From assembly GCA_903813345.2 (NCBI GenBank), contig CAIIXF020000001.1, positions 6,947,098-7,011,097 of the forward strand: a stretch of DNA of 64,000 nt, written 5' to 3'. Positions within the stretch are counted from its first letter, which is position 1, and the number at the start of each line of letters is the position of its first letter. The notes below the pieces were generated by a model. The model was not told the origin of the DNA. It did no database searches and was given only the letters and a program-made list of their open reading frames with translations. The stretch comes from Owenia fusiformis. Its lineage: Eukaryota > Annelida > Polychaeta > Sabellida > Oweniidae. The translations under genes were made by a program, and so were the position numbers. Below are positions 24,301-39,600 of the stretch, piece by piece.

Positions 24301-25239
24301 AAAAGTGTCATTAGACAGTGTGCCATGCTTATAGTATTCACATACCAAATATGAACAAAATCGCTCCACTACATTTAAAACATATTGCCATTACAGTTTT
24401 ACATATTGCACCTAGCCATTTTGAAAATTGGCATTAGAGCAGAACTTCTACCCCCATATATATGAGCAAAATCGGGCCTATGGTATTTGAGTTATTGCCC
24501 GGACGGACGTACATACGGACAGACGGAAGGAGGCGTTCCCTATATCCCTCAGAACTTCGTTCAATGGGATAATAAAGACATAGATATACATGTAGATCGG
24601 ACCAATATTTGAGGTAAGAATTTGGTGCATATCTTAGCCATCGGACATGGACAGTCTTGTGGACTGACTGGTTGAAATTACACATCAGTCAACATCGCCG
24701 GATTTGTCCGATGGTCCGACGCTTAGGAAAAACACTGAGCAAGCTACAACTTAATGCTATAAATACAACATATTGCCAAATAGAAATAAAGCTAGGGAAA
24801 GTAACAAATATGCAAATTAGTACCAACATTGGCCATTTTGAATAGTAAACAAATGTTTTTGAAAACCAAATTTTAACATACATTGGCTATAGTTTGCCCC
24901 TTTCAGCCAATTTCCAAAAAATCTCAGAAGTATAGTATAAAGATGGACTCACCTCCTATTGCAAATATTGCACACATATGGCTTTTCTCCAACATGGGTC
25001 AGTCTGACATGACGTATAAGTCCATTCTTGTAGCCAAATCTTTTGTTACAAAGTGTACATTCATAAAACGGTTTCTCTGCTGATGAAGTATTCGCTACAG
25101 CCGATACAGCTGCACTAACAGCTGCTGATACTTCTTCAGCTGTATGTTTTTCCAAAGGAGGAGAGGTTGATGGACTTGCACGACTTGGTTTGACATCGCG
25201 AATTATAACTTCACGTGCCACCTCCATGTCTTCCATCAT
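12393..25239 (-). CDS. C2H2 zinc-finger transcription factor with Ikaros/TRPS1-like C-terminal finger pair
   Basis: Five coding exons join in frame with GT/AG borders: 25239-24953, 22399-22238, 21726-21655, 13867-13726 and 13325-12393 (531 residues). Three fingers lie at about 61-82, 90-110 and 118-138. A fourth begins with Cys144 and Cys147 but is interrupted by the 24-codon third exon, which carries another CxxC (166, 169). A further finger lies near 197-218. A Ser/Pro-rich stretch follows. The C-terminus has two fingers (Cys480, Cys483, His496, His500; Cys508, Cys511, His524, His530) with VHCDILFYERGMYFLHLSLH, similar to the dimerising pair of Ikaros, Hunchback and TRPS1. The N-terminal array does not look like Ikaros, so the subfamily is open. 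It is probably a nuclear DNA-binding regulator. The start follows an acceptor; a 5'UTR exon lies at 25471 and above. Confidence 0.85.
13903..14862. repeat. Minisatellite, 30-bp unit, about 32 copies, inside an intron
   Basis: The unit ATTGCTACCATAATGGTCAC plus TATAGATCCA repeats with small changes; AAGGTCCTTA and CCATAATGATCACTATAGAA variants recur in blocks, suggesting higher-order duplication of about 180-210 bp. It begins about 35 bases from the splice acceptor of the fourth coding exon (13867) of the zinc-finger gene. Since 30 is divisible by three, long frames reading Ile-Ala-Thr-Ile-Met-Val stay open on both strands; I do not consider them genes. Confidence 0.95.
14863..16462. other. 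Intron sequence with a fragment of a dispersed repeat
   Basis: Mostly plain intron. At about 16130-16200, AATGTCACCACCTGACATTT and TTACAGATGCC resemble repeats at 21380-21650 (ATGTCACCAGTTCTGGTGG) and 34460-34600. Short open frames at 15353-15852 show no domain. Confidence 0.45.
16463..17752. mobile_element. 1.29-kb TIR transposon, non-autonomous, TTTTA target duplication
   Basis: The element begins CACGGTGTATAACCC and ends in the reverse complement. The inverted ends are identical for 41 bases and continue with one mismatch for about eight more. TTTTA occurs immediately outside both ends (16458-16462 and 17753-17757). The motif AACGCTCC or its complement recurs in the interior at about 16529, 16917, 16951, 17312, 17690 and 17710, besides the ends, resembling subterminal transposase-binding repeats. 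No transposase frame is present. The superfamily is not clear; a five-base target duplication fits several. It lies in an intron of the zinc-finger gene. Confidence 0.88.
18420..19644 (+). mobile_element. 5'-truncated LINE (L1/Tx1-like) with poly-A tail
   Basis: The plus strand encodes the C-terminal end of a non-LTR retrotransposon ORF2. GGLNMVDIFSVQSAALLVW matches the block just after the reverse transcriptase in L1/Tx1-type elements. Further on, CEKCKLRDTYKHFFVECPH is the Cys/His motif near the ORF2 C-terminus. The first part is open at 18420-18965 and the second at 18983-19546 in another frame, so there is at least one frameshift near 18960. A poly-A run at 19622-19643 ends the copy. The reverse transcriptase and endonuclease are absent. 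I could not find a target duplication. It sits in antisense in an intron of the zinc-finger gene. Confidence 0.85.
19786..20076. mobile_element. Probable MITE of about 290 bp
   Basis: ATTCGCTCTAATGAACACAC near 19789 pairs with GTGTGCTCATTAGACAGAAT near 20053 (a few mismatches), giving inverted ends of about 23 bp. The interior is unremarkable and non-coding. Confidence 0.6.
21036..21371. mobile_element. MITE of 336 bp with CCCTTTGCA/TGCGCACAGGG ends
   Basis: The left end CCCTTTGCATTCTTTTGACT and right end GACTGCGCACAGGG form an imperfect inverted repeat, with TA on both sides (21034-21035 and 21372-21373). The subterminal AAAAGAGAGCTTCGTCTTC is shared with the 79-bp copy at 6464-6542. Non-coding; in the intron between exons 3 and 4 of the zinc-finger gene. 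Confidence 0.75.
21374..21650. repeat. Dispersed repeat with GTGACATATTG-type ends
   Basis: AACAATATGTCACCA near 21398, CCATTTGTTACAGACGCTGA near 21557 and ACAATATGTTACCATTTGTG near 21605 resemble fragments at about 16130-16430, 34456-34620 and 60965-61015. This looks like one ancient MITE family in several degraded copies; limits are uncertain. Confidence 0.5.
21766..21797. repeat. Perfect hairpin with 13-bp stem
   Basis: CATGGGCTTTCAA, a six-base loop, then TTGAAAGCCCATG. It lies about 40 bases upstream of coding exon 3 of the zinc-finger gene (minus strand), before its splice acceptor. Confidence 0.75.
22800..22956. mobile_element. Fold-back element of about 155 bp
   Basis: Left arm TGTCATACAATTAATAT to ATCGGACATAAGTATGATG; right arm CATCATACTTATGTCCGAT to ATATTAATTGTATGACTTA. 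The arms are near-perfect complements around a loop of about 20 bases near 22878. Non-coding, intronic. Confidence 0.85.
22972..23277. mobile_element. Possible hAT-like MITE with CAGTG/CACTG ends
   Basis: The right end GCTGGGGAGATCACTG is the reverse complement of CAGTGATCTCCCCAG, the left end of the element at 30655-31713. The left end starts CAGTGTTAATGCTACCAGG and pairs only partly. A clear target duplication was not found, so this is a tentative relative of the 30655 element. Confidence 0.5.
23425..24052. repeat. Dispersed repeat ending in GAACTTCGTTCGTTGGGATA
   Basis: It begins near AAACTAGATAACGGCAACTC and AATCCCAACGAAC, and ends with a GGACGGACTGACTGACGGAC tract followed by GAACTTCGTTCGTTGGGATA. 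Start and end contain the inverted pair CCCAACGAAC/GTTCGTTGGG. The same layout recurs at 24183-24573 and 37487-38912. Confidence 0.75.
24183..24573. repeat. Second copy of the GAACTTCGTTCG repeat family
   Basis: Starts ACTAGACAACAGCAACGCC and ends GAACTTCGTTCAATGGGATA. The interior (CCACCTTCTACCAAAAGTGT, CAGAACTTCTACC, CAAAATCGGGCC) is shared with 37487-38000. It is intronic, between the first and second coding exons of the zinc-finger gene. Confidence 0.78.
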
Positions 25240-25470
25240 TTTGTTGCTGTAATCTAAATACACACAACATATGCTTATAATTAATTACGTACAGTGTTTT
25301 CTGCAATAAATCAAAACAAAGGTGAATCAGTCATGAAAATGAAAAAATAAAATAAAATTGAGCCGTAAAATGATTGCTTTACAGTGTACAACCAGATTTA
25401 TTCTGTACATTTCTAATACAAGTAAATGCAATGGATAACGAAGAAATGACGTTTGTGCTTGAATACTTAC

Positions 25471-25640
25471 GTTTTATCCTTGAAACATGTGTATTTTGAT
25501 TTGTTTACAACAGAACGTGAAACAAAGAATTCATGGCGGAAGAAGATTCAGTGCGCATGTGCAAAAAATAAATTCAATTTCCTCGCACATATCCCGAGCC
25601 CAAGTCCTCAATATGCTCAATGGATAAATGCGTTTCATTG
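25471..25640 (-). promoter_or_regulatory. Probable 5'UTR exon and promoter region of the zinc-finger gene
   Basis: A strong minus-strand donor (GTAAGTATTC, read down from 25470) fits the acceptor TTAGATTACAG that ends at 25247, just before the ATG exon. The exon's upstream limit is unknown; 25640 is nominal. No TATA box is evident. The RFESD-like gene starts about 1.5 kb away on the other strand. Confidence 0.5.
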
Positions 25641-25729
25641 AGTCTAAACATGTAAAAACAAATTGAGGAATCAATGACATATTCTCACCTTAGTGGTGAG
25701 GTGCCTAAATGCTCTGACACTTCTGGATG

Positions 25730-26105
25730 CCAACCACCGAGCCAATCAAAGAAAACAACCACTCAACAAACCAACCAATCAAACAAGCAATCGCCAAACC
25801 ATGCAAAAAATTAAACAACCAACCAGAAAACTATTCCAAGCAATTGCCAAAATAGGCTACATAAAGCTACTAACCCCAAAATCAGCCAACCAAGCACCAA
25901 TTTATCAACGGTAAAACCAATCAGCAAATAAACCAAGCAAAGAGTCAAGCAACAAGCCGAAAGCGACCAACCAACAAATCAACCGACCACCTTACCAAAT
26001 AACAAACCAAGCAATCAATCAGAAAAGCAACCAACCATACAACTAAGTAAGCAAGTGATTGACAAATCACCAACTTAACTGTCAACCAACCAAACAACTA
26101 AGCAT
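25730..26105. repeat. Low-complexity CAAC/CCAA-rich tract
   Basis: Degenerate AACCAACC- and AACAAACC-type simple sequence over about 370 bases in the intergenic stretch between the divergent zinc-finger and RFESD-like genes. It looks like a decayed tetranucleotide repeat. Confidence 0.7.
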
Positions 26106-26109
26106 GCCA

Positions 26110-26503
26110 CCGACTGGAATATTTTTAATTGATCAGATATTTTAGCTTTGATCCTTACTACTGAGTTTTCCTTTTTTACAAAGGAAAGCAGAACCAAGCA
26201 GCCATCGATGTGGACAGCAACTTTTCCATTCAATCGAGGTTGGGCCATGCAGCCGAAGATAAGCCATACAGCCGAAGGTAAGCCATACAACTGAATTTTG
26301 CCGATTCAATCTGATGGAGAATGCCGAGCCTCTCTTTTTGACCGACCAATTATAGACGTCCTCTTCACATAAGTGGTACCCTCAGCCAACTTCGTTTGCA
26401 AAGAAAATCTTCGGCAATCTCTTGAGGTATCTCCGGTTGCAAGCCAAAAGTTGACACCCGCCATCGATGTGCCTCCATACTTCCGCCAACAGATCAATAC
26501 CAA
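26110..26503 (-). other. Open minus-strand stretch, not recognised
   Basis: Two adjacent open segments encode LATGDTSRDCRRFSLQTKL with KRTSIIGRSKREAR, and then AQPRLNGKVAVHIDGCLVLL. Composition looks more protein-like than most intergenic frames here, and ACATCGATGG with following bases recurs in both parts. I recognise no domain. It could be a transposon remnant, an upstream exon of something, or chance. Confidence 0.3.
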
Positions 26504-26517
26504 CCAGGTATTTCAAC

Positions 26518-27050
26518 ATAAAGGGACTTCCTAGGGGGGGGGGGGGGTACAGGGGCCAACCAGGAAGGTTCCTTTCAATTTTAAAATGAGTTGTAAACCA
26601 TAGATCTATTTTTAAATGTTAAGGTTACTACATTTTTAAATGTTCAGGTTTTTAATGTAAAAGGTCCCCAGTGCACAGCAACAAGCCTGCACTACTGGTA
26701 AAGAGGGAAGATGTCAATGCTGTAGCCTGACAGTCGCCCCAGGGTATTTCAACATAAAGGGACTTCCTAGGGGGTACAGGGGCCAACTAGGAAGGTCCTT
26801 TCAATTTTAAAATGAGTTGTAAACCATAGATCTATTTTTAAATGTTAAGGTTTTAAATTATATTCTATTCAAATTCTATCACTGTTAAATTATATATCTG
26901 CTTTATGGGCTTATTAGTCTTTTGCATATTATCGACATAGACAAAGCTTTTAAATATTATATTCTATTCAAATTCTATCTCTGTTAAATTATATATCTGC
27001 TTTATATGGGCTTATTAGCCTTTTGCTGATTATTGACATAGACACAGACA
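26518..27050. repeat. Dispersed repeat copies 2 and 3, in tandem
   Basis: TATTTCAACATAAAGGGACT and TTCCTAGGGGG start both blocks (26511 and 26744). Each continues with CCAACCAGGAAGG or CCAACTAGGAAGG, TTTTAAAATGAGTTGTAA and ACCATAGATCTATTTTTAAA. The second block also duplicates TATTCTATTCAAATTCTATC with TTATATATCTGCTTTAT inside itself (26870 and 26962). This is the same family as 4135-4390. Confidence 0.8.
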
Positions 27051-27155
27051 TAGAATTAACTCGAAATGGCATACTTGCCATGCTTTGGACTGCACGGCCA
27101 GGACCTGCCGCAAAACAATGAGGTGCGGGAATCACACTGACTAAGACAAAACAAG

Positions 27156-33347
<6,192 letters not shown>

Positions 33348-33385
33348 CTGTTGTAATCAAATGTCAACTCATCCGATAAAGAAAG

Positions 33386-33475
33386 ACAAAACAGCTGTAA
33401 AAGTCAACTCAACTGATGAAGACATATTACAATCAACTCACCTGACAAAACAGTGGCCTGAGTTGAAATCATATG
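33386..33475 (-). repeat. Inverted copy of the intron 4 minisatellite in the RFESD 3' flank
   Basis: Read on the minus strand this contains TTTTGTCAGGTGAGTTGATT and ATCAGTTGAGTTGACTTTTA then CAGCTGTTTTGTCTTT. That is the order found in the decayed units at 32400-32700. It is about one and a half to two units, beginning about 40 bases after the RFESD stop codon, so it should lie in the 3'UTR. Confidence 0.75.
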
Positions 33476-33879
33476 AACTGTGAATTGATTGAATGGATTC
33501 ATGACCACTTGTCAGTGCAATCATTATTTGGCTGTTGCTTCCAAAGTTCACAAACAAATGGCAGAGAACCATTCCCCTTTGATGTATATTCACGTATAAC
33601 CAACTATAGCAGTATAGGTGTAACTCGGGAATTTCCTGAGTCACTGAAGATGCAATCTCATTTAATGTATACTAGACAGATGTATGTATAAACACAAAGT
33701 TTAAGAAGATAATCAAGGTGCTATATGATATTGTTGTCAGATACTTCTTGTATGTAGTAATAATTTTAAGACTTACAGGGTAATGCTTAACTGTTGTAAT
33801 CGTTGGTGCTTTTACTGTTATGATGAAAGGAAATTCTTCTTTGTTTTTATGACAACAATGATTGGGGCATTTGCTCCAT

Positions 33880-33996
33880 AGAGGTTATTTAATGTGAGGT
33901 TTTTGATACAGGGTATATCTGAGGGAAATACAATATCTTGTATTTACCGGGGATAATACCCAGTATCAAAAATCGAACATTCAATAACTGATTTAT
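33880..33996. mobile_element. Small fold-back element downstream of RFESD
   Basis: TTTTTGATACAGGGTATA at 33899 pairs with TAATACCCAGTATCAAAAAT near 33956. GAGGTTATTTAATGTGAGG and CGAACATTCAATAACTG extend the pairing outward. Non-coding. Confidence 0.7.
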
Positions 33997-34449
33997 CCTA
34001 TACTTAGTAGATTATGAGAATTAAATATGCATTGAATGTTAGGGAACAATGTAGTAATTGAAAACGATAATTACAATCTAAACATGAATATTTTATCTCA
34101 ATTTAAAGTCCTCAACAATTTTTGTTTTTTAAAACTCAACATCTTTTAACATTTAACAGTGTATGAGATATATACGTATCACCCGCTCACCTCAGATATA
34201 GATTATATTCCCGCATGTAATTTACCTTATAACACTACTAAGTGTGGGATAAATACGTATATGTCCTGACCTGTATGATGGATTTGCACATTTTGTTTCT
34301 ACTTCTACTTAAAATATGATTCAAAGTAAAACATACATATCAAAGGATTTGAGTTCTGATTAAAAAACGTTCTTGATTTAAGTATTGTATGTTACTTAGA
34401 AATAATTAAAGTATTATATGCATAGTTATTTAACATACTGTATGTATGT

Positions 34450-34620
34450 TATTGCATTTATCATGTCACCACTAGATAAGGTGACATATTGTTGTACATA
34501 GTCTCCAATTTTTTGTGTATGGTGTTGGGCGGTTGGCAGTTGGTGTTCAGTGTCTGTAACAAATGGCAGGTAGTTACATTTTGCATGTCAATGCCTTGTT
34601 AATGGAATCCTATTATATAG
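34450..34620. repeat. Dispersed GTGACATATTG repeat
   Basis: ATGTCACCACTAGATAAGGT and GTGACATATTGTTG near 34467-34495, and TGTCTGTAACAAATGGCAGG near 34552, match pieces at 21380-21650 and 60965-61015. It lies in the spacer between the convergent RFESD and SSR3 genes. A plus-strand AATAAA at 34915 is a possible polyadenylation site for RFESD. Confidence 0.55.
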
Positions 34621-35629
34621 ACTCTGGTTGTCACGACCTATACTGAATGTTATGGTCAGAGTTTAATCACTATGTATATTATATTCTGTACTTTTATAGT
34701 AACTGACATACATTTTACTGAACATTATTTTTATAGATGTACAAATATCACAGGAAATCTGACTTATATTAAATCATATAAATCATCTTAGCATGTAGTC
34801 AGTTCGATACAAATCACTTCACATAAACCTAACTTATATTCTAACAATTGCTCAATTTTTACATTGTAATTTTTATCATGTTTTTATACAGTCTAATAAT
34901 ATATTCTATTACAAAATAAATAAGGCTATTATGTATTATGTTATATTATTATAGTTGGGCAGAATTATTGCTAGAGGATACACATATTCTCCTTTGGGAC
35001 CCTGTATCCAAAACCTCCCAGTACATAACCATTACACCGACCTTGTCCCCAACTTATCTGTGAACAGTCTTGATTTTTGTCTTTTAAAGGAATTGAAATG
35101 AAGAACACAATTATTTTTTTGTGAAAGATTCTGCCATTTTTCCTATAAAACTTCATAAAAATGTAACACTTAGGTAGGCCTAGGCTTTAATAGAAATGAT
35201 AACTGAAAACAATTTATAGTCAGACAAGATTCAGCAAATCGTTTCATAATTTGATAAAGTCTGAATTTTTGTACATTGCTTCCTTGAACATTGATCTGTG
35301 ACCACTGGCAGGACTTGCATGGAAGAGAAAGGATTTCAGAATTTGCCCTCAGAATTCAGAACTTTCAGACATAAGTTTGTAGAATCTAACTGCAGAAACT
35401 GCAAAATCCGTTTATAACATATAAAGTGTGTATGCTACGCATCCGCAGCCCTATCCATGTATAAGGACCCATCAGTTAAGAAACTTTATAAGTGGTAATT
35501 GGTTGGAAATCACATTGATACTTGGCATGTACAATCCTCCTAATAATCAAAACAAAGACAAGCTTGAATACATGTTCGATGACAGAGTTTTTAACATTTG
35601 TTTGAGTTACCCTTTTTGACCCTGTATAT
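34621..35629. other. Spacer between convergent genes, nothing recognised
   Basis: AT-rich sequence with no supported exon, RNA gene or repeat end. Confidence 0.4.
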
Positions 35630-35631
35630 AA

Positions 35632-36135
35632 TATAGGGCGTTTCAGAAAAGATGCAACCTGCATACCTAACAATACAGAGTACATGTGGTATGTAGGTTG
35701 CATTTATCTTTTTTACCAATGGAGCTTGAAAAATATTTTTCGACCCATTTGCTGCCCAATGCATATAAAAGATGTGCTAGTCCAAATGGCTACCACCTCA
35801 ATGGGACAGACTTGAAAACATTCCTATCTTCCATGTCATCTCTAGTTTGAGGTCTGAAATGGTTCTAGGATTCTGGGATTGTAGACGTTCACATTATCTT
35901 TCAGGATAAGAGCCATGTCTACCATGAATGAATGCAGATGTTTCATCCAAATACCGCTCAAAGTTGCAAGTCTGTCTGCAGAGGTGGTAGAAATTTGGGG
36001 CATGTTCTTTATATGGCCAGCAAATAAGCAATACGCATGCTACAGTAATGAAACATTAGATTTTTCATAATATACTTGTTAAAAAGATATGGATTGTTAG
36101 GTGGGTTGCATTTTTTGAATCCGGTGTCCCTGTAC
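35632..36135. mobile_element. Possible mariner-like MITE
   Basis: GGGCGTTTCAGAAAAGATGC on the left and GCATTTTTTGAATCCGGTGT then CCC on the right form an imperfect inverted pair. A second hairpin (ATGCAACCTGCATACCTA with TATGTAGGTTGCAT) sits just inside the left end. No transposase frame is intact. Confidence 0.5.
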
Positions 36136-36644
36136 TTTGTATTTGTTAATTCACTATCAACCTATACTACTTTATCAAATAAGAACATAACACGTCTTTA
36201 TATAGTTTAATTTTTTTATATATTATACAGAAACATACATTCATTGAGCTAGTATTGCTGACATTTATTAAACAAATTAAAATACATGTTTCACTTCTTC
36301 ATGTTTCTTTTCAATAAATAATAATATTTTGACAAGTTTATAAGGAAAGGAATTAGCTAGCAGAGATCTCGATTCTGTTGTCTTCACTTACTCTACACAT
36401 ATCTAGGAAACAATGTCTAGTGTACTAAGGACAAAAAGAATGTACCAGTAATATCTTGCATTCAAGCGTTTGTATTTACTCCATATCCATAACACTAATC
36501 AGGGAATATATCACAGGCCCACAAGGTTGTATCAATACTCATACATTGTAATGTTAAAGTACAAATATCCTTGACGTCCCAAAATGTATTAAGTATTGTC
36601 CCAGCTATTCAGTAGATGTCTTGCATAGCTCAATTGTCTGTTGT

Positions 36645-39600
36645 TTATTTACTGCTGGTAGAAAATAATGCAATGAGGCCTGATGCTGCCCCCATTGACA
36701 CAATGTAGTTACTGAAAGCAAGGTTAAGGAGCACACACACACATATGTTTAGTTTCAATCATGAGATAACCTTTACTTCAATTTAAGCCATGAAGCATAT
36801 AAGTAACAGTGAAACAACAAACTGAATTTTTTTTATCTGAAATGTTTCAACAAAAATGGTATTATTGTATAACTGAGTATAGAATGGCATATTTTATGGT
36901 TTTGAACCTGTAAATTGTATCTGCTCATCCCAGACAAAAATTGGTAATGTAACTTTCCGACAAATTAATTAAAAAAATCTATTTTCAGATGATTTTTCAA
37001 CAGGTTAAGTGAATCATGTATCATAACTAAAAACATGTATAAATCTATCATATACAATGTATTAATGCAGAGCTCTAAACACTCTTTTCTCATTTATGCA
37101 TTGTAAACCGACAGAGGGTTGCAATATTGTAAACTATTACCTTTTCGGCTTCATAAAACCACAAAAGAAAATTAATATTTCAAAAGGATACATGGTAGGT
37201 GTGAATGTTCTCATGATGTAGAATGATGAGATGATGACGAACAGTAGAAATAGGGCATTGTTGTAGAAAATGCTGAATGTTGTCGCTTCATAGTCGGCAA
37301 CCTCATTCTTCTTCCACAAGATTCTGCAAATATAGTTTAAATCATTAAATATAACATGCAATAATCGGAGTGGGAGTGTTAAGTGGATAAACCATGACAG
37401 AAATGCAAAGGGGAAGTTTTACCATTCTTGTAATGAAGGCAAGTGTGAATTCAATATAATCAGTTTTGAAGACCGTACAATTTAAACTAGACAACAGCAA
37501 CGCCAAAGCGTAGCAAATCCCATCGAACAATACAACCATGGCTGGTATTTTTACAAAGAATATAGCAAAATAGCAGCCATTTTTCAAAATGGCCACCTTC
37601 TACCAAAAGTGTCATTAGACAGTGTGCCGTGCTTATAGTATTCACATACCAAATATGAACAAAATCGCTCCCCTACTTTTCGAGTTACAGCAAAAATCGT
37701 AAAATAACGAGTAAAGGCCGCCATTTTTTAAATGGCTGCCATGTGCTTCTTTAATATCTACATTTCTAGCTTTATTAATGTCCTATATAATTTTTTTACA
37801 TTGAAAACTTATTGCTATTACAGTTTTACATATTGCACCTAAATTACTGTAACATCGGCACTAAGTCACTTTTAAATGAGCGGCCATTTTGAAAATCGCC
37901 TTTCAAGCAGAACTTCTACCTCCATAGGGTAGGTATATTATGTATACAAAATATGAACAAAATCGGGCCAATGGTATTTGAGTTATATCCATTCTATCCC
38001 CTGACTGTGGAGTTGCAGTTTTCTAGTTTTTTTTATCATATTCGCAAACAAATAAAATACAGTATAAGTTTTATCAGTGGTTTTTAGACTGCTGAACAAC
38101 CATGTTATTGCATTGCTTTTGCCATTGTTATCCCATCGAACGAAGTTCGGAGGGATATAGGGAACACCTCCGTCCGTCTGGGCAATAACTCAAATACTGT
38201 TGGCCTGATTTTGTTCATATTTTGTATACATATACCCTATGGGGGTAGAAGTTCTGCTCGAAAGGCGATTTTCAAAATGGCCACTCATTTAAAAATGGCG
38301 GCCATTTTAAATGCGATTTAAGTAGAACATTAGCAATACTTTGAAGAGATCAGAAAATTGTAAGAAATCCTACATTAGGTGGCGGTTTTGAATTTTCTGA
38401 AGCCGAACCAGAAAAAAGATATAAACATTTGCATTACATTTGTTATCTTGGGCACTCATACTTGTCCCCCAGGCCAAAAACACAGAATATATGCCAAAAA
38501 TATACATTTAGTAAATTCTTTAAAAAACGCATGTAATAATACCAATTATTTTAATTTGAAATGAAAAACTTAGATGAGAAAACTTAACTCCCTAACTGAA
38601 TTGGAGACGTTAACATACCATAATGATGTCTCCTGCTAAATTGAAAAAAAAATTAGTGTATCCTATTCAAAAGAAAATGACCAATTTCATGTGTGCCAAA
38701 AAATGATGAGATTTTTCATGCTATTTTGCTATGAAAACGATGCAAGAATTTATCTTTTTTTGCTTTTAACTGAATTATACCAAAAACCATCTAAAGATAA
38801 TTTTGAACATAATTCAATTATCGGTATCTGACTTATCACCTGGACAGGAAAACGGACGGACGAATGGATGGCTTCTCTACATACCTCCTGAATTATGTTC
38901 ATTGGGATAATTAAGCTGTTGAAACCAGTAAATTACCATGGTATAGAAGATCATTCATCATACTTTTTGTCACTTCTAACAATGTGATAAACTGATAATT
39001 CTACAGAAAAGTATGTAGAAATTCTGCAAATTTGTAAGCCGAGGCTAAATTGGTATGCACGCAAAATGCAAAAACAAAACTGGGAGGAGTGATAATATAC
39101 GGGGTGGTCCAAAAAAGTGAACCCCTGCAAAGGACCATATTTCCCTTATTACTTTCTGGAATTCTATTATATTTTCACATGTTGTAGAGGAAGGTCTAAA
39201 ATTTATGTTGGCACCATACATTTTTCTAAGTCTTGAAATTTGCAGAAATTATAAGCCCTAACCAAATATTAATGAAAATGGATCAAATGTGATTTTCAAT
39301 ATTCGCGATTCTTCAGCCCTTTAACACTAGGGATGGGACGGTTCGTTTCGGTTCGGTTCGGTTTTCGGATCATCAGCCGTCGGTTCGGTTTTTTCGGTTC
39401 GGTTCATTCATTTTAAGGAGTAGTATTGATTGACATGATTAGCTGCTTTGTCTCTGACTTCACTGCTGACTGTCACTTTCTTTTAATACAACCAATAAAA
39501 TAACTAATTTATGCTTGTAGAAACCTTTATTCTGTGATGCGTTTTTTACAGAGGAAGTCATGATTGTGTAAGTTTAGTGAGTTTACACTCATGTTTTTCT

